Assembly (NCBI RefSeq): GCF_041949975.1 | Contig: NZ_JBHFQG010000004.1 | Location: forward strand, 124,001-188,000 | Origin: Alteribacillus sp041949975 | Lineage (GTDB): Bacteria > Bacillota > Bacilli > Bacillales > Marinococcaceae | Direction: 5' to 3' | Length of the DNA stretch: 64,000 bases | Part shown: in pieces, positions 42,221 to 50,117 of the stretch | Layout of the letters: each line of letters starts with the position of its first letter | How positions within the stretch are numbered: position 1 is the first letter of the stretch | Program-made: the position numbers and the translations under genes | The notes under the pieces: model-generated | What the model was told of the DNA's origin: nothing | Seen by the model: only the letters and a program-made list of their open reading frames with translations | Databases searched by the model: none

Positions 42221-42340
42221 TCCCGTTCACCCCCCAAATCATTGTAAGTGTATAAAAGGATGAAAACAACGTCAACTCATACACTTTTTCTATTATACAC
42301 GATATATATGACCAAAGTGTGAAACGTTTTTATACACCAA

Positions 42341-42370
42341 AAAAAGAGCAGTTCTCAGCGGAACGCTCTA
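42341..42370 (-). terminator. Hairpin terminator between yuiA and yuiB
   Basis: On the minus strand AGAGCGTTC pairs with GAACTGCTCT (one bulge), followed by TTTTTTTGG. Confidence 0.7.
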
Positions 42371-42451
42371 CTATGGTTTGCCTTGAATGACTTCTCTTCG
42401 TCAGCATCCCTATTCATTTAAAAAATAACAGCCAGGACCTTACTTTTGAAA

Positions 42452-42575
42452 CTTAATTTCGAACTTTTCCCCTGCCGCTGCAATATTCACACGTTTCAGT
42501 CCCGCCAACCATTAATTGAAAATATCCTTTCCCTGTACAATAGGGGCATGATTTATTACTTTCTCTTTTTTTCAT
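42452..42575 (-). pseudogene. yuiA: YuiA-like zinc-knuckle peptide, apparent frameshift
   Basis: From ATG 42575, after GGGAGG, the frame reads MKKRESNKSCPYCTGKGYFQ and LMVGGTETCEY, a DnaJ-type CxxCxGxG half-motif. The partner motif is out of frame: reading on gives WQRQGKSSKL, whereas dropping one base near 42480 gives CSGRGKVRN and a stop, restoring the second CxxC. The gene therefore carries an extra base, from genuine decay or a sequencing error. Position matches B. subtilis yuiA upstream of yuiB. The function of the intact protein is unknown. Confidence 0.7.
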
Positions 42576-42917
42576 TTTCTCTTTACCTCCCTCTTTATAT
42601 TTGAATTTTCAGATAATATATCAAAAATTTAATGGTTTGGAAAGTTTTCTAACACACCTTTAGCCTTCATGAAAGCGCAAACATCATACCACTACTCATT
42701 TGTTTCCGCTCATATTCTTTTTTTCACGTAGACATGGGCTATTCTTGAAATTCAGCGATAGGGGCAGGCATATAGGTAGGCAGGGCAAACAAGGGGTCAC
42801 CCTAGGTTTTAATTATCACTCGAACTTCTTTTTTTTCAGTTTGTGATTAAAAAGACCTGGAAGTCCTTCCTAAAACAAGGATGTTGAACCCCTAGACAAG
42901 AGACAGATATATGAAGT
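42576..42917. other. Non-coding stretch upstream of yuiA
   Basis: About 340 bases with no convincing gene. AACTTCTTTTTTTTCAGTTT and surrounding sequence are AT-rich and GGGTCACCCTAGG stands out as a short palindrome-like string. I see no recognised regulatory element. Confidence 0.4.
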
Positions 42918-43260
42918 GGTAATCAAGGAGGGCTCTTGGCTCCCAGTATCAGAGGAACAGTGATGAAACGGGCACTAAGAAAGGGGTCTGCTTCGAAGCA
43001 GGAGCGAGCGAAGTGGGACGGTAACCTAGGAAAACTCTTGGTACCCGGTATCAGAGGAACAAAAGAGAAACGGGCTTTAAGCAACCGGCTTGGATCCTTA
43101 AACAGGAGAAAGAAAAGCCGAACGGTAACCAAGAAAGAGTTTGAAGGCTTCGTTACCTTCATTTCACCTGAACATTATGAAAAATAAAATGATGTGGGCG
43201 CTGCCAACTTTCTGATAAGTGCGCAATGGCACCGCCTGCAGAAAAGTAAACGAACAAAAG
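42918..43260. repeat. Degenerate tandem modules of about 102 bp
   Basis: Module 1 from 42918 reads GGTAATCAAGGAGGGCTCTT, CCAGTATCAGAGGAAC, ATGAAACGGGCACTAAG. Module 2 from 43020 reads GGTAACCTAGGAAAACTCTT, CCGGTATCAGAGGAAC, GAAACGGGCTTTAAG. A third starts at 43123 with GGTAACCAAGAAAGAG. The period is 102-103 bases. The following stretch GCCAACTTTCTGATAAG and CACCGCCTGCAGAAAAG also matches the inverted copy at 16981-17170. An 83-codon frame across it only reflects the repeat. Confidence 0.7.
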
Positions 43261-43380
43261 CGCAAGTGCCCTGTTCAGCCTCGACAGGTAAATGTTCTTC
43301 AGTCATGAAAGGCGCTCTTTGCCTTTCATGACTGGAGGTTATTTAACCCCGAGAGGCTGAACAGGGCGCTGAAGCTAGAC
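43256..43380. repeat. Dispersed palindromic element with two nested perfect stems
   Basis: GCCCTGTTCAGCCTC (43268-43282) pairs perfectly with GAGGCTGAACAGGGC (43353-43367). Inside, AGTCATGAAAGGC (43301-43313) pairs perfectly with GCCTTTCATGACT (43321-43333). Ends read AAAAGCGCAAGTG and GCGCTGAAGCTAGACG. This resembles a REP-like family common in Bacillaceae intergenic regions. It interrupts the modular repeat relative to the copy at 16981. A partial copy lies at 41767. Confidence 0.75.
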
Positions 43381-43450
43381 GAGCATCAAACAATATGGAG
43401 ATAGTTATCCACAACTTGTAAAAACATAATTTCCTAAACAACAAGCAAAA

Positions 43451-43483
43451 CAGCCGGTCGTGATTAATATTCACGACCGGCTG
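43451..43483 (-). terminator. Terminator of ndh
   Basis: CAGCCGGTCGTGA (43451-43463) and TCACGACCGGCTG (43471-43483) form a perfect 13-bp stem, followed on the minus strand by TTTTGCTTG. Flanks match the pckA terminator region at 16921-16980. Confidence 0.85.
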
Positions 43484-43524
43484 TTTACCATGCGATGGTT
43501 TTTGATCAACTCCTGCTTATTTCA

Positions 43525-44730
43525 TTAAAATGGATTCTTTCCTTTTTTCAAGGTAAGGCCTGCGCCGCCCAGAATCCAAAGATAACGATTATCAATCATT
43601 TTCTTCATGAAATTAGCGGATGTTCCAAAGAGTTTTTTATTGCCGACAACACCAATAGCTTCTTTTCCTCCAAGAGAAGCAACCGTACCTTTAATGTCTG
43701 GTTTAAATTCTTGGAGTTTTTCTCCTTTAACAAGAGCTTTTAGATTTTTAGCTACTGTTTCCGCCTGCTGCATTGCGATTTGTGCAGTAGGAGGATAAGG
43801 TCGTTCGGTCTCTTCATTTATCATTAAAGAGCAGTCCCCAATAATAAAGATATTGTCGTGGCCCGGAGCACGGAGGTCAGGATCTACTTTGACCCGTCCT
43901 CTCATGTTTTCAAAACCGGAATTTTCGATAACCGGATTTCCACGGACACCAGTAGCCCAAACAACAGTTGCTGATTTTATTTCTTCACCATCTTTTAAGA
44001 CCACACCATTTTCAGTTACTTCACTGATAGGGGTGTTAATTTTAAATTCTACACCGCGGTTTTCAAGGAGATTCATAGCGTATTCCACCAGCTCAGGGTC
44101 GAATCCCGGCAATGCAGTAGGTGCTGCTTCAATCACATACATTTTTACTTTGTTTTTAGGAATGTCATATTCCTTGCAAAGCTCAGGAACACGTTCACTC
44201 AATTCTCCAATGAATTCAATCCCTGTAAAGCCTGCCCCTGCAACTACAAAAGTTAATAGATGATCTTTTGGTTCAGGTTCATTATTGTATTTAGCAAACA
44301 TATATTCAATATGCTCTTTTATTTCACGCACGCCGTTCACTGTCCATTTATTAAAGGCATAATCGAACACACCCGGCACTCCAAATGTTTCCGGTACAGC
44401 ACCGAGAGCTGTTACAAGATAATCAAACTCAACTTGTCCGCCGTTTTTCAATGAAACTTTATTCTCTTCTCTGTGAATTTCTACTACTTCATCTTGGATA
44501 AAATTGATTTTATTAATATCAACGACATCATTAATTTTCATGCGGGTTCTATCGTGGTGGAGCGTTCCTGCTGCAGGTTCATGGAGCCATGTAGTTTGGT
44601 AATGATAATCATGTTTACTTATTAACGTTACATTTGCCTCGTTGTGCCCTAACTCTTTTGTAATTTTAGTCGCCGTTACCATACCGCCGTAACCAGCACC
44701 TAAAATTAAAATATTCGGTTTGGTGGCCAT
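43525..44730 (-). CDS. yumB: Type II NADH:quinone dehydrogenase (YumB/Ndh family)
   Basis: Membrane-associated flavoprotein of 401 residues that passes electrons from NADH to quinone without pumping protons. The FAD fold starts LILGAGYGGMVTATKI at about residues 8-23; the NADH fold has FVVAGAGFTGIEFIGEL near 160-176; IFIIGDCSLMINEETERPYP and PPTAQIAMQQAE follow. The start at ATG 44730 was chosen over upstream codons (44733, 44745) because of GGATGTGA; the choice is uncertain. A degenerate Rex-like palindrome lies upstream at 44808. Confidence 0.92.
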   Translation of the reverse strand: MATKPNILILGAGYGGMVTATKITKELGHNEANVTLISKHDYHYQTTWLHEPAAGTLHHDRTRMKINDVVDINKINFIQDEVVEIHREENKVSLKNGGQVEFDYLVTALGAVPETFGVPGVFDYAFNKWTVNGVREIKEHIEYMFAKYNNEPEPKDHLLTFVVAGAGFTGIEFIGELSERVPELCKEYDIPKNKVKMYVIEAAPTALPGFDPELVEYAMNLLENRGVEFKINTPISEVTENGVVLKDGEEIKSATVVWATGVRGNPVIENSGFENMRGRVKVDPDLRAPGHDNIFIIGDCSLMINEETERPYPPTAQIAMQQAETVAKNLKALVKGEKLQEFKPDIKGTVASLGGKEAIGVVGNKKLFGTSANFMKKMIDNRYLWILGGAGLTLKKGKNPF

Positions 44731-44745
44731 CATAATCACATCCAT

Positions 44746-45206
44746 TTTCTAAAGTATTTACTTAATATCTTTCCCGGAACCTTTTTATTAGAATATAATA
44801 AATTCACATGTGATTGATTTCACGTAGATGAGGTAAGAAAAATCCCCTTCTCTTTTCCGGGATGAAAAAACGAAAAATAGCAAATATGAAGTTTATTAAT
44901 AGAAAAAAGCTAATCTCCGTTCAAAAAATTCTACAATATGTTGCATAATAGTCACAAATTACATGTATTATGATATTTCTTTTTTCTATGTTTTTCAACC
45001 TTTTTTTCAAAAGTTCTTACATAGCATGTAAAGATAATGATGTATAGGAGAAAGGGGACTGGTGCCAATTCCTTCTGGTACAGCTTTAGCTTCTTCGATA
45101 AGATTATAGATACCGACGTTAATAGTAATAACCCTCTTCCTTTTAAAAAATATAGTCATATGCTTATAATAGAAGGTAGTGTTTTATGAAGTTCATATGG
45201 AGGTGG
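44746..45206. other. Divergent intergenic region between ndh and yumC
   Basis: About 460 bases. Contents are a Rex-like palindrome at 44808, AT-rich promoter sequence, and an open stretch on the minus strand (45159-45007) encoding LIEEAKAVPEGIGTSPLSP without a ribosome binding site, perhaps a gene remnant. The yumC ribosome binding site GGAGG lies at 45199-45203. Confidence 0.4.
44808..44825. promoter_or_regulatory. Rex-like operator upstream of ndh
   Basis: ATGTGATTGATTTCACGT matches 10 of 14 half-site positions of TTGTGAA-N4-TTCACAA, keeping the TGTGA and TTCAC cores. It lies about 80 bases before ndh. Rex controls ndh in B. subtilis (established). The match is imperfect. Confidence 0.4.
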
Positions 45207-45211
45207 ACGTG

Positions 45212-46201
45212 TTGACCCTAGAAAATGAAATATATGATATTACAATTATCGGGGGCGGTCCGACGGGATTATTTACCGCTTTTTATGGAGGTATGCGGCA
45301 GGCAAAAGTAAAAATAATCGAAAGCATGCCTCAGCTTGGCGGACAGCTGTCGGCCCTATATCCTGAAAAGTATATATATGATGTTGCCGGCTTTCCTAAA
45401 GTCAGGGCTCAAGAATTAGTTGACAACCTTATTGAGCAAATGCATACGTTCGAATCGGAAGTTGTTCTCGAACAGTCCGTCCAAAATGTTATAAAAACAG
45501 ACGATGAAATATTTGAACTGCATACTGATAAAGAAATTCATTATTCCAAAACGATTATAATTACAGCAGGCGTTGGTGCGTTTCAGCCTCGCAAATTGAA
45601 GGTAGAGGGAGCTGAACCTTATGAAAACAGCAACCTGCACTATTTTGTAAATGACTTAAAAGAATTTGCGGGACAAAAAGTCATGATATGCGGCGGCGGC
45701 GATTCTGCTGTGGACTGGGCAAATATGCTGGATCCTATATCTGAAGTAACCCTTGTCCATCGTCGTGATAAGTTTCGGGCTCATGAACACAGCGTAGAAC
45801 AGCTGCGTCAATCGGGGGTAAATATTGTTACTCCATTTCAAGTAAAAGAGCTGATCGGAGACGGAGAAAAAATTAAACAAGTCGCTATAGAAGAAGTAAA
45901 AGGAGAGGCCGTTAAAACAGTTGACGTGGACGCTTTAATCGTCAATTACGGCTTCATCTCTTCTCTAGGTCCGATTAAAGAGTGGGGCCTTAACATTGAA
46001 AAAAACATGATAGAAGTGAATTCGAAAATGGAAACAAACATTAAAGGTATTTACGCAGCTGGAGATGTTGCTACCTATGATGGTAAAGTAAAACTTATTG
46101 CTACTGGATTTGGTGAGGCGCCAACTGCTGTAAACAACGCAAAAGCATATATTGATCCAAATGCCCGCCTCCAGCCTGGGCACAGTTCTCATATGTTTTA
46201 A
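45212..46201 (+). CDS. yumC: Ferredoxin/flavodoxin-NADP(H) reductase (YumC, thioredoxin-reductase-like)
   Basis: A 329-residue homodimeric flavoprotein. FAD motif DITIIGGGPTGLFTAFYGG near residues 8-26, NADP motif VMICGGGDSAVDWANML near 156-172, and GIYAAGDVATYDGKVKLIAT near 279-298 are clear; the CxxC of true thioredoxin reductases is missing, as expected for YumC. The start TTG 45212 is 8 bases after GGAGG; GTG 45209 is an alternative, and the frame extends to 45179 without support. A bidirectional terminator follows at 46222. Confidence 0.95.
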   Translation: MTLENEIYDITIIGGGPTGLFTAFYGGMRQAKVKIIESMPQLGGQLSALYPEKYIYDVAGFPKVRAQELVDNLIEQMHTFESEVVLEQSVQNVIKTDDEIFELHTDKEIHYSKTIIITAGVGAFQPRKLKVEGAEPYENSNLHYFVNDLKEFAGQKVMICGGGDSAVDWANMLDPISEVTLVHRRDKFRAHEHSVEQLRQSGVNIVTPFQVKELIGDGEKIKQVAIEEVKGEAVKTVDVDALIVNYGFISSLGPIKEWGLNIEKNMIEVNSKMETNIKGIYAAGDVATYDGKVKLIATGFGEAPTAVNNAKAYIDPNARLQPGHSSHMF

Positions 46202-46221
46202 GGTAACATTAAAACTTTCAA

Positions 46222-46262
46222 AAAAATCCCTTTGCAGTTTTAACACCGCAAAGGGATTTTTC
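46222..46262. terminator. Bidirectional terminator between yumC and yutM
   Basis: AAATCCCTTTGC (46224-46235) pairs with GCAAAGGGATTT (46248-46259), flanked by A-run and T-run. Confidence 0.88.
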
Positions 46263-46264
46263 AT

Positions 46265-46618
46265 TTAGCAGTCTTCTGGAGTACCTGCGTTAGTAGCTGT
46301 TTTAAAGGAAGATCCGCAGCCACAGGAAGCAATGGCGTTTGGATTATCAATCGTAAAGCCACCGCCCATCATATTTTCTTTATAGTCAATAACAACGCCG
46401 TCTAAGAGCGGTGCACTTTCTTTATCGATAAGAATTTGAAAGCCGTTTTCCTCCTGTACATTGTCCGTATCTTCGACCTCTGTATCAAAACCCATACCAT
46501 ACGACAATCCGCTGCAGCCGCCGCCTTTTACACCAACACGCAGTTTCAAGTTATCATCATTTTCTTCTTTCATCATATTCTTCACACGCTCAATCGCAGC
46601 GTCTGTAATATTAATCAT
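46265..46618 (-). CDS. yutM: HesB/IscA-type iron-sulfur assembly protein (YutM)
   Basis: A 117-residue A-type carrier. The three conserved cysteines are visible in KGGGCSGLSYGMGF near residues 31-44 and in SCGCGSSFKT near 98-107. Such proteins insert Fe-S clusters into targets; candidate clients nearby are LipA and MqnE. AAAGGAGG precedes ATG 46618. The yutM-dapF association matches B. subtilis. Confidence 0.93.
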   Translation of the reverse strand: MINITDAAIERVKNMMKEENDDNLKLRVGVKGGGCSGLSYGMGFDTEVEDTDNVQEENGFQILIDKESAPLLDGVVIDYKENMMGGGFTIDNPNAIASCGCGSSFKTATNAGTPEDC

Positions 46619-46694
46619 GAAAAATCCTCCTTTTCATTAATAAGCCGGAGTTTTGTATTCCTTAAGGAGAGTATATCGTTTTTTGGAATACCTA

Positions 46695-46916
46695 TCAAAT
46701 AATCTGCCAAGTTCTTTGGCTGGAGTAGGGTACAGAAGGGAGGGATTTGTTTTTGGGTTTCAACTCAAGCAGTTTATTATGCTTTTGATCAACTTTTTGA
46801 CTGTAATGAAGGACTAGAGGATGCTCTATGCCATGTAGTTCAGCAGCTTCTATCATCTTTTGACGGAGACTTTCTAGTTCTTTTTCCTCCAAGGTAGTGA
46901 AAACATTTTTACCCAT
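46695..46916 (-). CDS. Spo0E-like aspartyl-phosphate phosphatase
   Basis: A 73-residue protein. EKELESLRQKMIEAAELHGI and HPLVLHYSQKVDQKHNKLLE (about residues 11-55) match the two-helix Spo0E family, whose SQxxD motif is here SQKVD. Spo0E proteins remove phosphate from Spo0A and delay sporulation (established for B. subtilis). The Pro/Ser-rich C-terminus (SLPSVPYSSQRTW) is poorly conserved. AGGGAGG precedes the ATG. It is solitary, between yutM and mqnE. Confidence 0.75.
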   Translation of the reverse strand: MGKNVFTTLEEKELESLRQKMIEAAELHGIEHPLVLHYSQKVDQKHNKLLELKPKNKSLPSVPYSSQRTWQII

Positions 46917-47172
46917 TGCCTTCCCTCCCTAACAGGGTACATCTTCACATTTATATTATTTCTATTTTATCTTAATTTCCATAAAAAAACAAATATTATC
47001 ATATAATGTTTGGTTTTTGCATATTCTTTTCACTGTTTTATCTCTTAAACTTTTTTATTTGAACTCTTAGTATTTCGGTTCTCTACATGTCTCTCTTTTA
47101 TTTCAAACCCTCAAGATGTATAATGAATTTATATTGCCGTGGGCATTAACGTATTCAGAAAGGAAGGATACA

Positions 47173-48270
47173 ATGGCAGTCACTTTAACAAAAGATGCCA
47201 AAATGCAGAATATAGCCGATAAAATACAACAAGGTGAGCGCCTTTCCATTGAAGATGGCCTTTATTTATATGAAACAAGTGACCTTTTAAGCGTAGCCCA
47301 GTTAGCTGACCAAGTTAATGAACAGAAAAACGGAACTAATGTTTATTTTATAGAAAATATGTACATTAACCCTACAAATGTTTGTGAAGCAAGCTGCGGT
47401 TTTTGCGGTTTCAAACGAAAGCCTGGTGAAGAAGGCGCTTATACCATGCATGAAGAAGAACTTCTAGAATATGTAGAGAAACGATGGAATGACAACATAC
47501 AAGAATTTCATATCGTCGGCGGACATAATACAGAGGTTGGCTTTGACTATTACCTCAACACTATTAAAACTTTAAAAAAGCATTACCCTCAGGCAGCTGT
47601 CAAAGCATATACAGGCGCAGAAATTGAATTTTTCGCCCGTCATGCTGGGCTTACCATGAAAGAAGTACTTGAAGAGTTAATGAAAGCCGGACTGGACACT
47701 CTTCCAGGCGGCGGCGCTGAAATATTAACAGAAAGATACCGAGCTAAAATGAGCCCGGATAAAGCTTCTACAGATGAATGGCTTGAAGCCCATGAACTAG
47801 CTCATGAGCTTGGAATGAAAACTCATGCGACAATGCTTTACGGTTCCATTGATACCTTTGAAGAACGACTCATCCATATGGATCGATTACGCCAGCTTCA
47901 GGATAAAACGAATGGATTTATGGTTTTCATCCCTCTTGCTATGCAGCCTCGAAAAGTAAATGCGGGCTGGAACCGCCGTACTTCTGCATACGATGATATG
48001 AGAACGATCGCTATCTCACGTTTGATGCTCGATAACTTTGATCATATCAAAGCATACTGGATTAATATTGGAGCGCAATTAACACAAATGGCTCTCACCT
48101 TTGGTTCTGATGATATTCATGGCACACTTATTGAGGAGAGAATCTCCCACTCTGTAGGGGCACTCACCTCTCAGGGGCTGACTCGCAAAGAACTGATCCA
48201 TCTCATAAAAGGGGCAGACAAACAACCTGTCGAACGTGACACATTTTACAATGTTATCAAAAAGTATTAA
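47173..48270 (+). CDS. mqnE: Aminofutalosine synthase MqnE (radical SAM, futalosine pathway)
   Basis: Radical SAM enzyme of 365 residues. The cluster motif CEASCGFCGF (CxxxCxxC) lies near residues 74-83 after NMYINPTNV; EFHIVGGHNTEVGFDYY and DTLPGGGAEILTERYRAKMS distinguish MqnE from MqnC and the ThiH-like proteins. It joins 3-(1-carboxyvinyloxy)benzoate and SAM to make aminofutalosine for menaquinone synthesis. The start at 47173 has AAGGAAGG; the frame extends 19 codons without a signal. No other mqn gene is in the window. Confidence 0.9.
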   Translation: MAVTLTKDAKMQNIADKIQQGERLSIEDGLYLYETSDLLSVAQLADQVNEQKNGTNVYFIENMYINPTNVCEASCGFCGFKRKPGEEGAYTMHEEELLEYVEKRWNDNIQEFHIVGGHNTEVGFDYYLNTIKTLKKHYPQAAVKAYTGAEIEFFARHAGLTMKEVLEELMKAGLDTLPGGGAEILTERYRAKMSPDKASTDEWLEAHELAHELGMKTHATMLYGSIDTFEERLIHMDRLRQLQDKTNGFMVFIPLAMQPRKVNAGWNRRTSAYDDMRTIAISRLMLDNFDHIKAYWINIGAQLTQMALTFGSDDIHGTLIEERISHSVGALTSQGLTRKELIHLIKGADKQPVERDTFYNVIKKY

Positions 48271-48312
48271 ACATAAAAATGGGAAAAGGCAGCTGCTCTT
48301 TCCCATTTTTTC

Positions 48313-49170
48313 TTACTTTCTTATTCTATACGTTCCTTCGCATATTGTTTCCGCCGGGCCAGTCATCCAAATATTCCCTTCTTCTTTCCAGGTAATATGC
48401 AGATCTCCTCCGAGAAGGTGTACGGTAATAGTTGTTTCCTTTTTGGATCGATGTGTAAGAACAGCAGCTGCTACAGCAGCGCATGCCCCCGTACCGCAGG
48501 CTTGTGTGATGCCTGAACCTCTCTCCCATACGCGAAAATGCATTTTATCTTCAGCAATCATTTCTACAAATTCAATGTTTGCTGATTCTAGAAACATATC
48601 ATGCTTCTCCAGCACAGGACCGGCCTTCTCGACTGGAGCTTTGTTAATATCATCTACAAAGAAAACGGCGTGGGGGTTGCCCATAGAAAGGGCCGTCATT
48701 TTTAAAGTAGCTCCAGACACTTCTACTTCTTCTTCAATCGTTTTGCTATCAGGATCACCTTTCAAGGGAATGTCTTTTTTTAATAACCTGGGCGGTCCCA
48801 TATCTACAGAAACAAGCTCTACCTGCTGCTCATCTTCACTTAAATGAACGCTTGCTTTTACTGGACCTCCAAGCGTTTCAACTGTGAAATCCTTTTTTGA
48901 GACGAGATTCTTTTCATAGGCCAGTTTTGCTACACAGCGAAGTCCATTACCGCAATTTTTTGCTTCTGAACCGTCCGCATTGAACACTCTCATCCGGATG
49001 TCTTGTTCTTTTGATGGGCCGATCAATATCATTCCATCTGAACCGATGCCCGTGTTTTTATTAGAAATCTGTACAGCAATATTTGATAATTCTTCTTCTT
49101 TTAACGTTTCTTCAAAAAGGTTTATATATATATAACTATTCCCTAAACCATGCATTTTGGTGAATTTCAT
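48313..49170 (-). CDS. dapF: Diaminopimelate epimerase
   Basis: A 285-residue PLP-independent epimerase converting LL- to meso-diaminopimelate for peptidoglycan and lysine. The two catalytic cysteines are in KNCGNGLRCVAK near residues 70-81 and ACGTGACAAVAAAVL near 217-231. The N-terminus MKFTKMHGLGNSYIYIN is typical. The ATG overlaps the stop of the upstream small gene in ATGA, so both are coupled; AGGGAG precedes it. The length is normal. Confidence 0.96.
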   Translation of the reverse strand: MKFTKMHGLGNSYIYINLFEETLKEEELSNIAVQISNKNTGIGSDGMILIGPSKEQDIRMRVFNADGSEAKNCGNGLRCVAKLAYEKNLVSKKDFTVETLGGPVKASVHLSEDEQQVELVSVDMGPPRLLKKDIPLKGDPDSKTIEEEVEVSGATLKMTALSMGNPHAVFFVDDINKAPVEKAGPVLEKHDMFLESANIEFVEMIAEDKMHFRVWERGSGITQACGTGACAAVAAAVLTHRSKKETTITVHLLGGDLHITWKEEGNIWMTGPAETICEGTYRIRK

Positions 49171-49421
49171 TTTTTGCTCCCTCGTTTCCTCAACGAATCT
49201 GTCGTCCAAAAGTAATCATTATCTGCTTGAACAATTGTCATTTTGTTATGACAACAAGGCATGATAAGGGTTGTTTTTATTTCCTCCATTGCGTTTTCTA
49301 AGTCCTCCGGTTTCATATATGTAAGCACATTTTTAGCATCGCAATAGGGGCAGTCCTCGATATAAATATCATCACCCATCTTCTCAAACGGCCATGTATT
49401 TTCAAAAGGAATTAATTTCAT
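49167..49421 (-). CDS. Small Cys-rich protein upstream of dapF, unknown
   Basis: An 84-residue soluble protein with CPYCDAKNVLTYM near residues 24-36 and LIMPCCHNKMTIVQ near 52-65; the Cys-x2-Cys and Cys-Cys-His arrangement suggests a metal site. No family name is recognised. It overlaps dapF by four bases (ATGA), so it is probably translated with it, though a role in cell-wall synthesis is only inference from context. AGGGAAAAGGA-type sequence lies upstream of the ATG. Confidence 0.75.
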   Translation of the reverse strand: MKLIPFENTWPFEKMGDDIYIEDCPYCDAKNVLTYMKPEDLENAMEEIKTTLIMPCCHNKMTIVQADNDYFWTTDSLRKRGSKK

Positions 49422-49481
49422 TTATATCCTTTTCCCTCCCTATTTTATAAGTAACAGAAAATTTTTGAAAGTGTATTATTA

Positions 49482-49577
49482 GAAAAACTCGGCTTGCCGC
49501 CAAGTCCTTATGGCGGAAGTCGTAGTTTTACTTATACTTTGAACCTTTAACAAAGTTAAACATTCCTAAAGTATAAA
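49482..49577. repeat. Remote copy of the 92-bp palindromic repeat
   Basis: GAAAAACTCGGCTTGCCG, then TTATGGCGGAAGTCGTAG and TTTTACTTATACTTT ... AAAGTATAA follows the same order as the units at 11252, with different hairpin loop and stem bases but conserved pairing. It lies between yuzB and the dapF operon. Confidence 0.65.
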
Positions 49578-49579
49578 GG

Positions 49580-49632
49580 AAGCTGTTTCCAAAGCAAAGC
49601 TATCAGCTCCAAGCTTAGGAAACAGCTCCCTA
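49580..49632 (-). terminator. Terminator of yuzB
   Basis: On the minus strand GGGAGCTGTTTCC pairs with GGAAACAGCTTCC, with an inner hairpin, followed by TTTATACTTT. Confidence 0.6.
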
Positions 49633-49635
49633 TTA

Positions 49636-49872
49636 CTAAAACATTGGATTTTCATCCAAGTATTTATAAATATTGGAGAGCAGCTCTTCTGAAGTTTCCC
49701 CTTCAACGACTTCTCCGTTCACCAGGGCGTACATGCTGCCAGCACACTGACCGCAGTTTCCGAGACAGCCGTATTCGATAATATCAAGATTGGGGTCTTT
49801 TTCTAGTTCTTCTTTCACTTTCTGAGTGCCGCTCGCCAGATTACTTAAACAAAATTCTATAATCGGCCTCAT
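49636..49872 (-). CDS. yuzB: DUF1450 family protein (YuzB)
   Basis: A 78-residue protein starting MRPIIEFCLSNLASGTQKVK, with EYGCLGNCGQCAGSMYALVN near residues 33-52. The cysteine spacing resembles thioredoxin-like 2Fe-2S ferredoxin folds, but a cluster is not proven. The start at 49872 has AAAGAGGTGA; nine upstream codons lack support. Length equals that of B. subtilis YuzB. It is divergent from the TetR-dehydrogenase gene, as yuzB is beside yutJ in B. subtilis. Confidence 0.9.
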   Translation of the reverse strand: MRPIIEFCLSNLASGTQKVKEELEKDPNLDIIEYGCLGNCGQCAGSMYALVNGEVVEGETSEELLSNIYKYLDENPMF

Positions 49873-50117
49873 TATTCTCACCTCTTTAAGGGTCTGCAAT
49901 TATCCTATCGCTGCAGCTGCTATTAGTCAACATGTTTTACTCAATAAGAATACAGGGGATATGTCTATTAAAAAATGCTCAACTTCACAAAATAGTTAGA
50001 TTTTTTATGGATTGTTGTAAATTTGCCATGAAATCGTTATAATCTGAAGTGACCGAGGTCATTTTTTACATATACATATAAAAGACGTCTTCCTCTTATC
50101 ATATTGGAGAGATTAAA

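Noticed and set aside
42936..43187. 83-codon open frame with repeated GIRGT and KRAL peptides
   Set aside because: The peptide repeats simply mirror the 102-bp DNA modules, and a complementary frame on the other strand is equally open.
42918..43483. Integron or prophage remnant
   Set aside because: No integrase, phage gene or attachment-site duplication is visible; the region is explained by dispersed repeats.
45007..45159. 50-codon minus-strand frame containing LIEEAKAVPEGIGTSPLSP
   Set aside because: Codon use looks gene-like but there is no ribosome binding site and no recognised family; at most a gene remnant.
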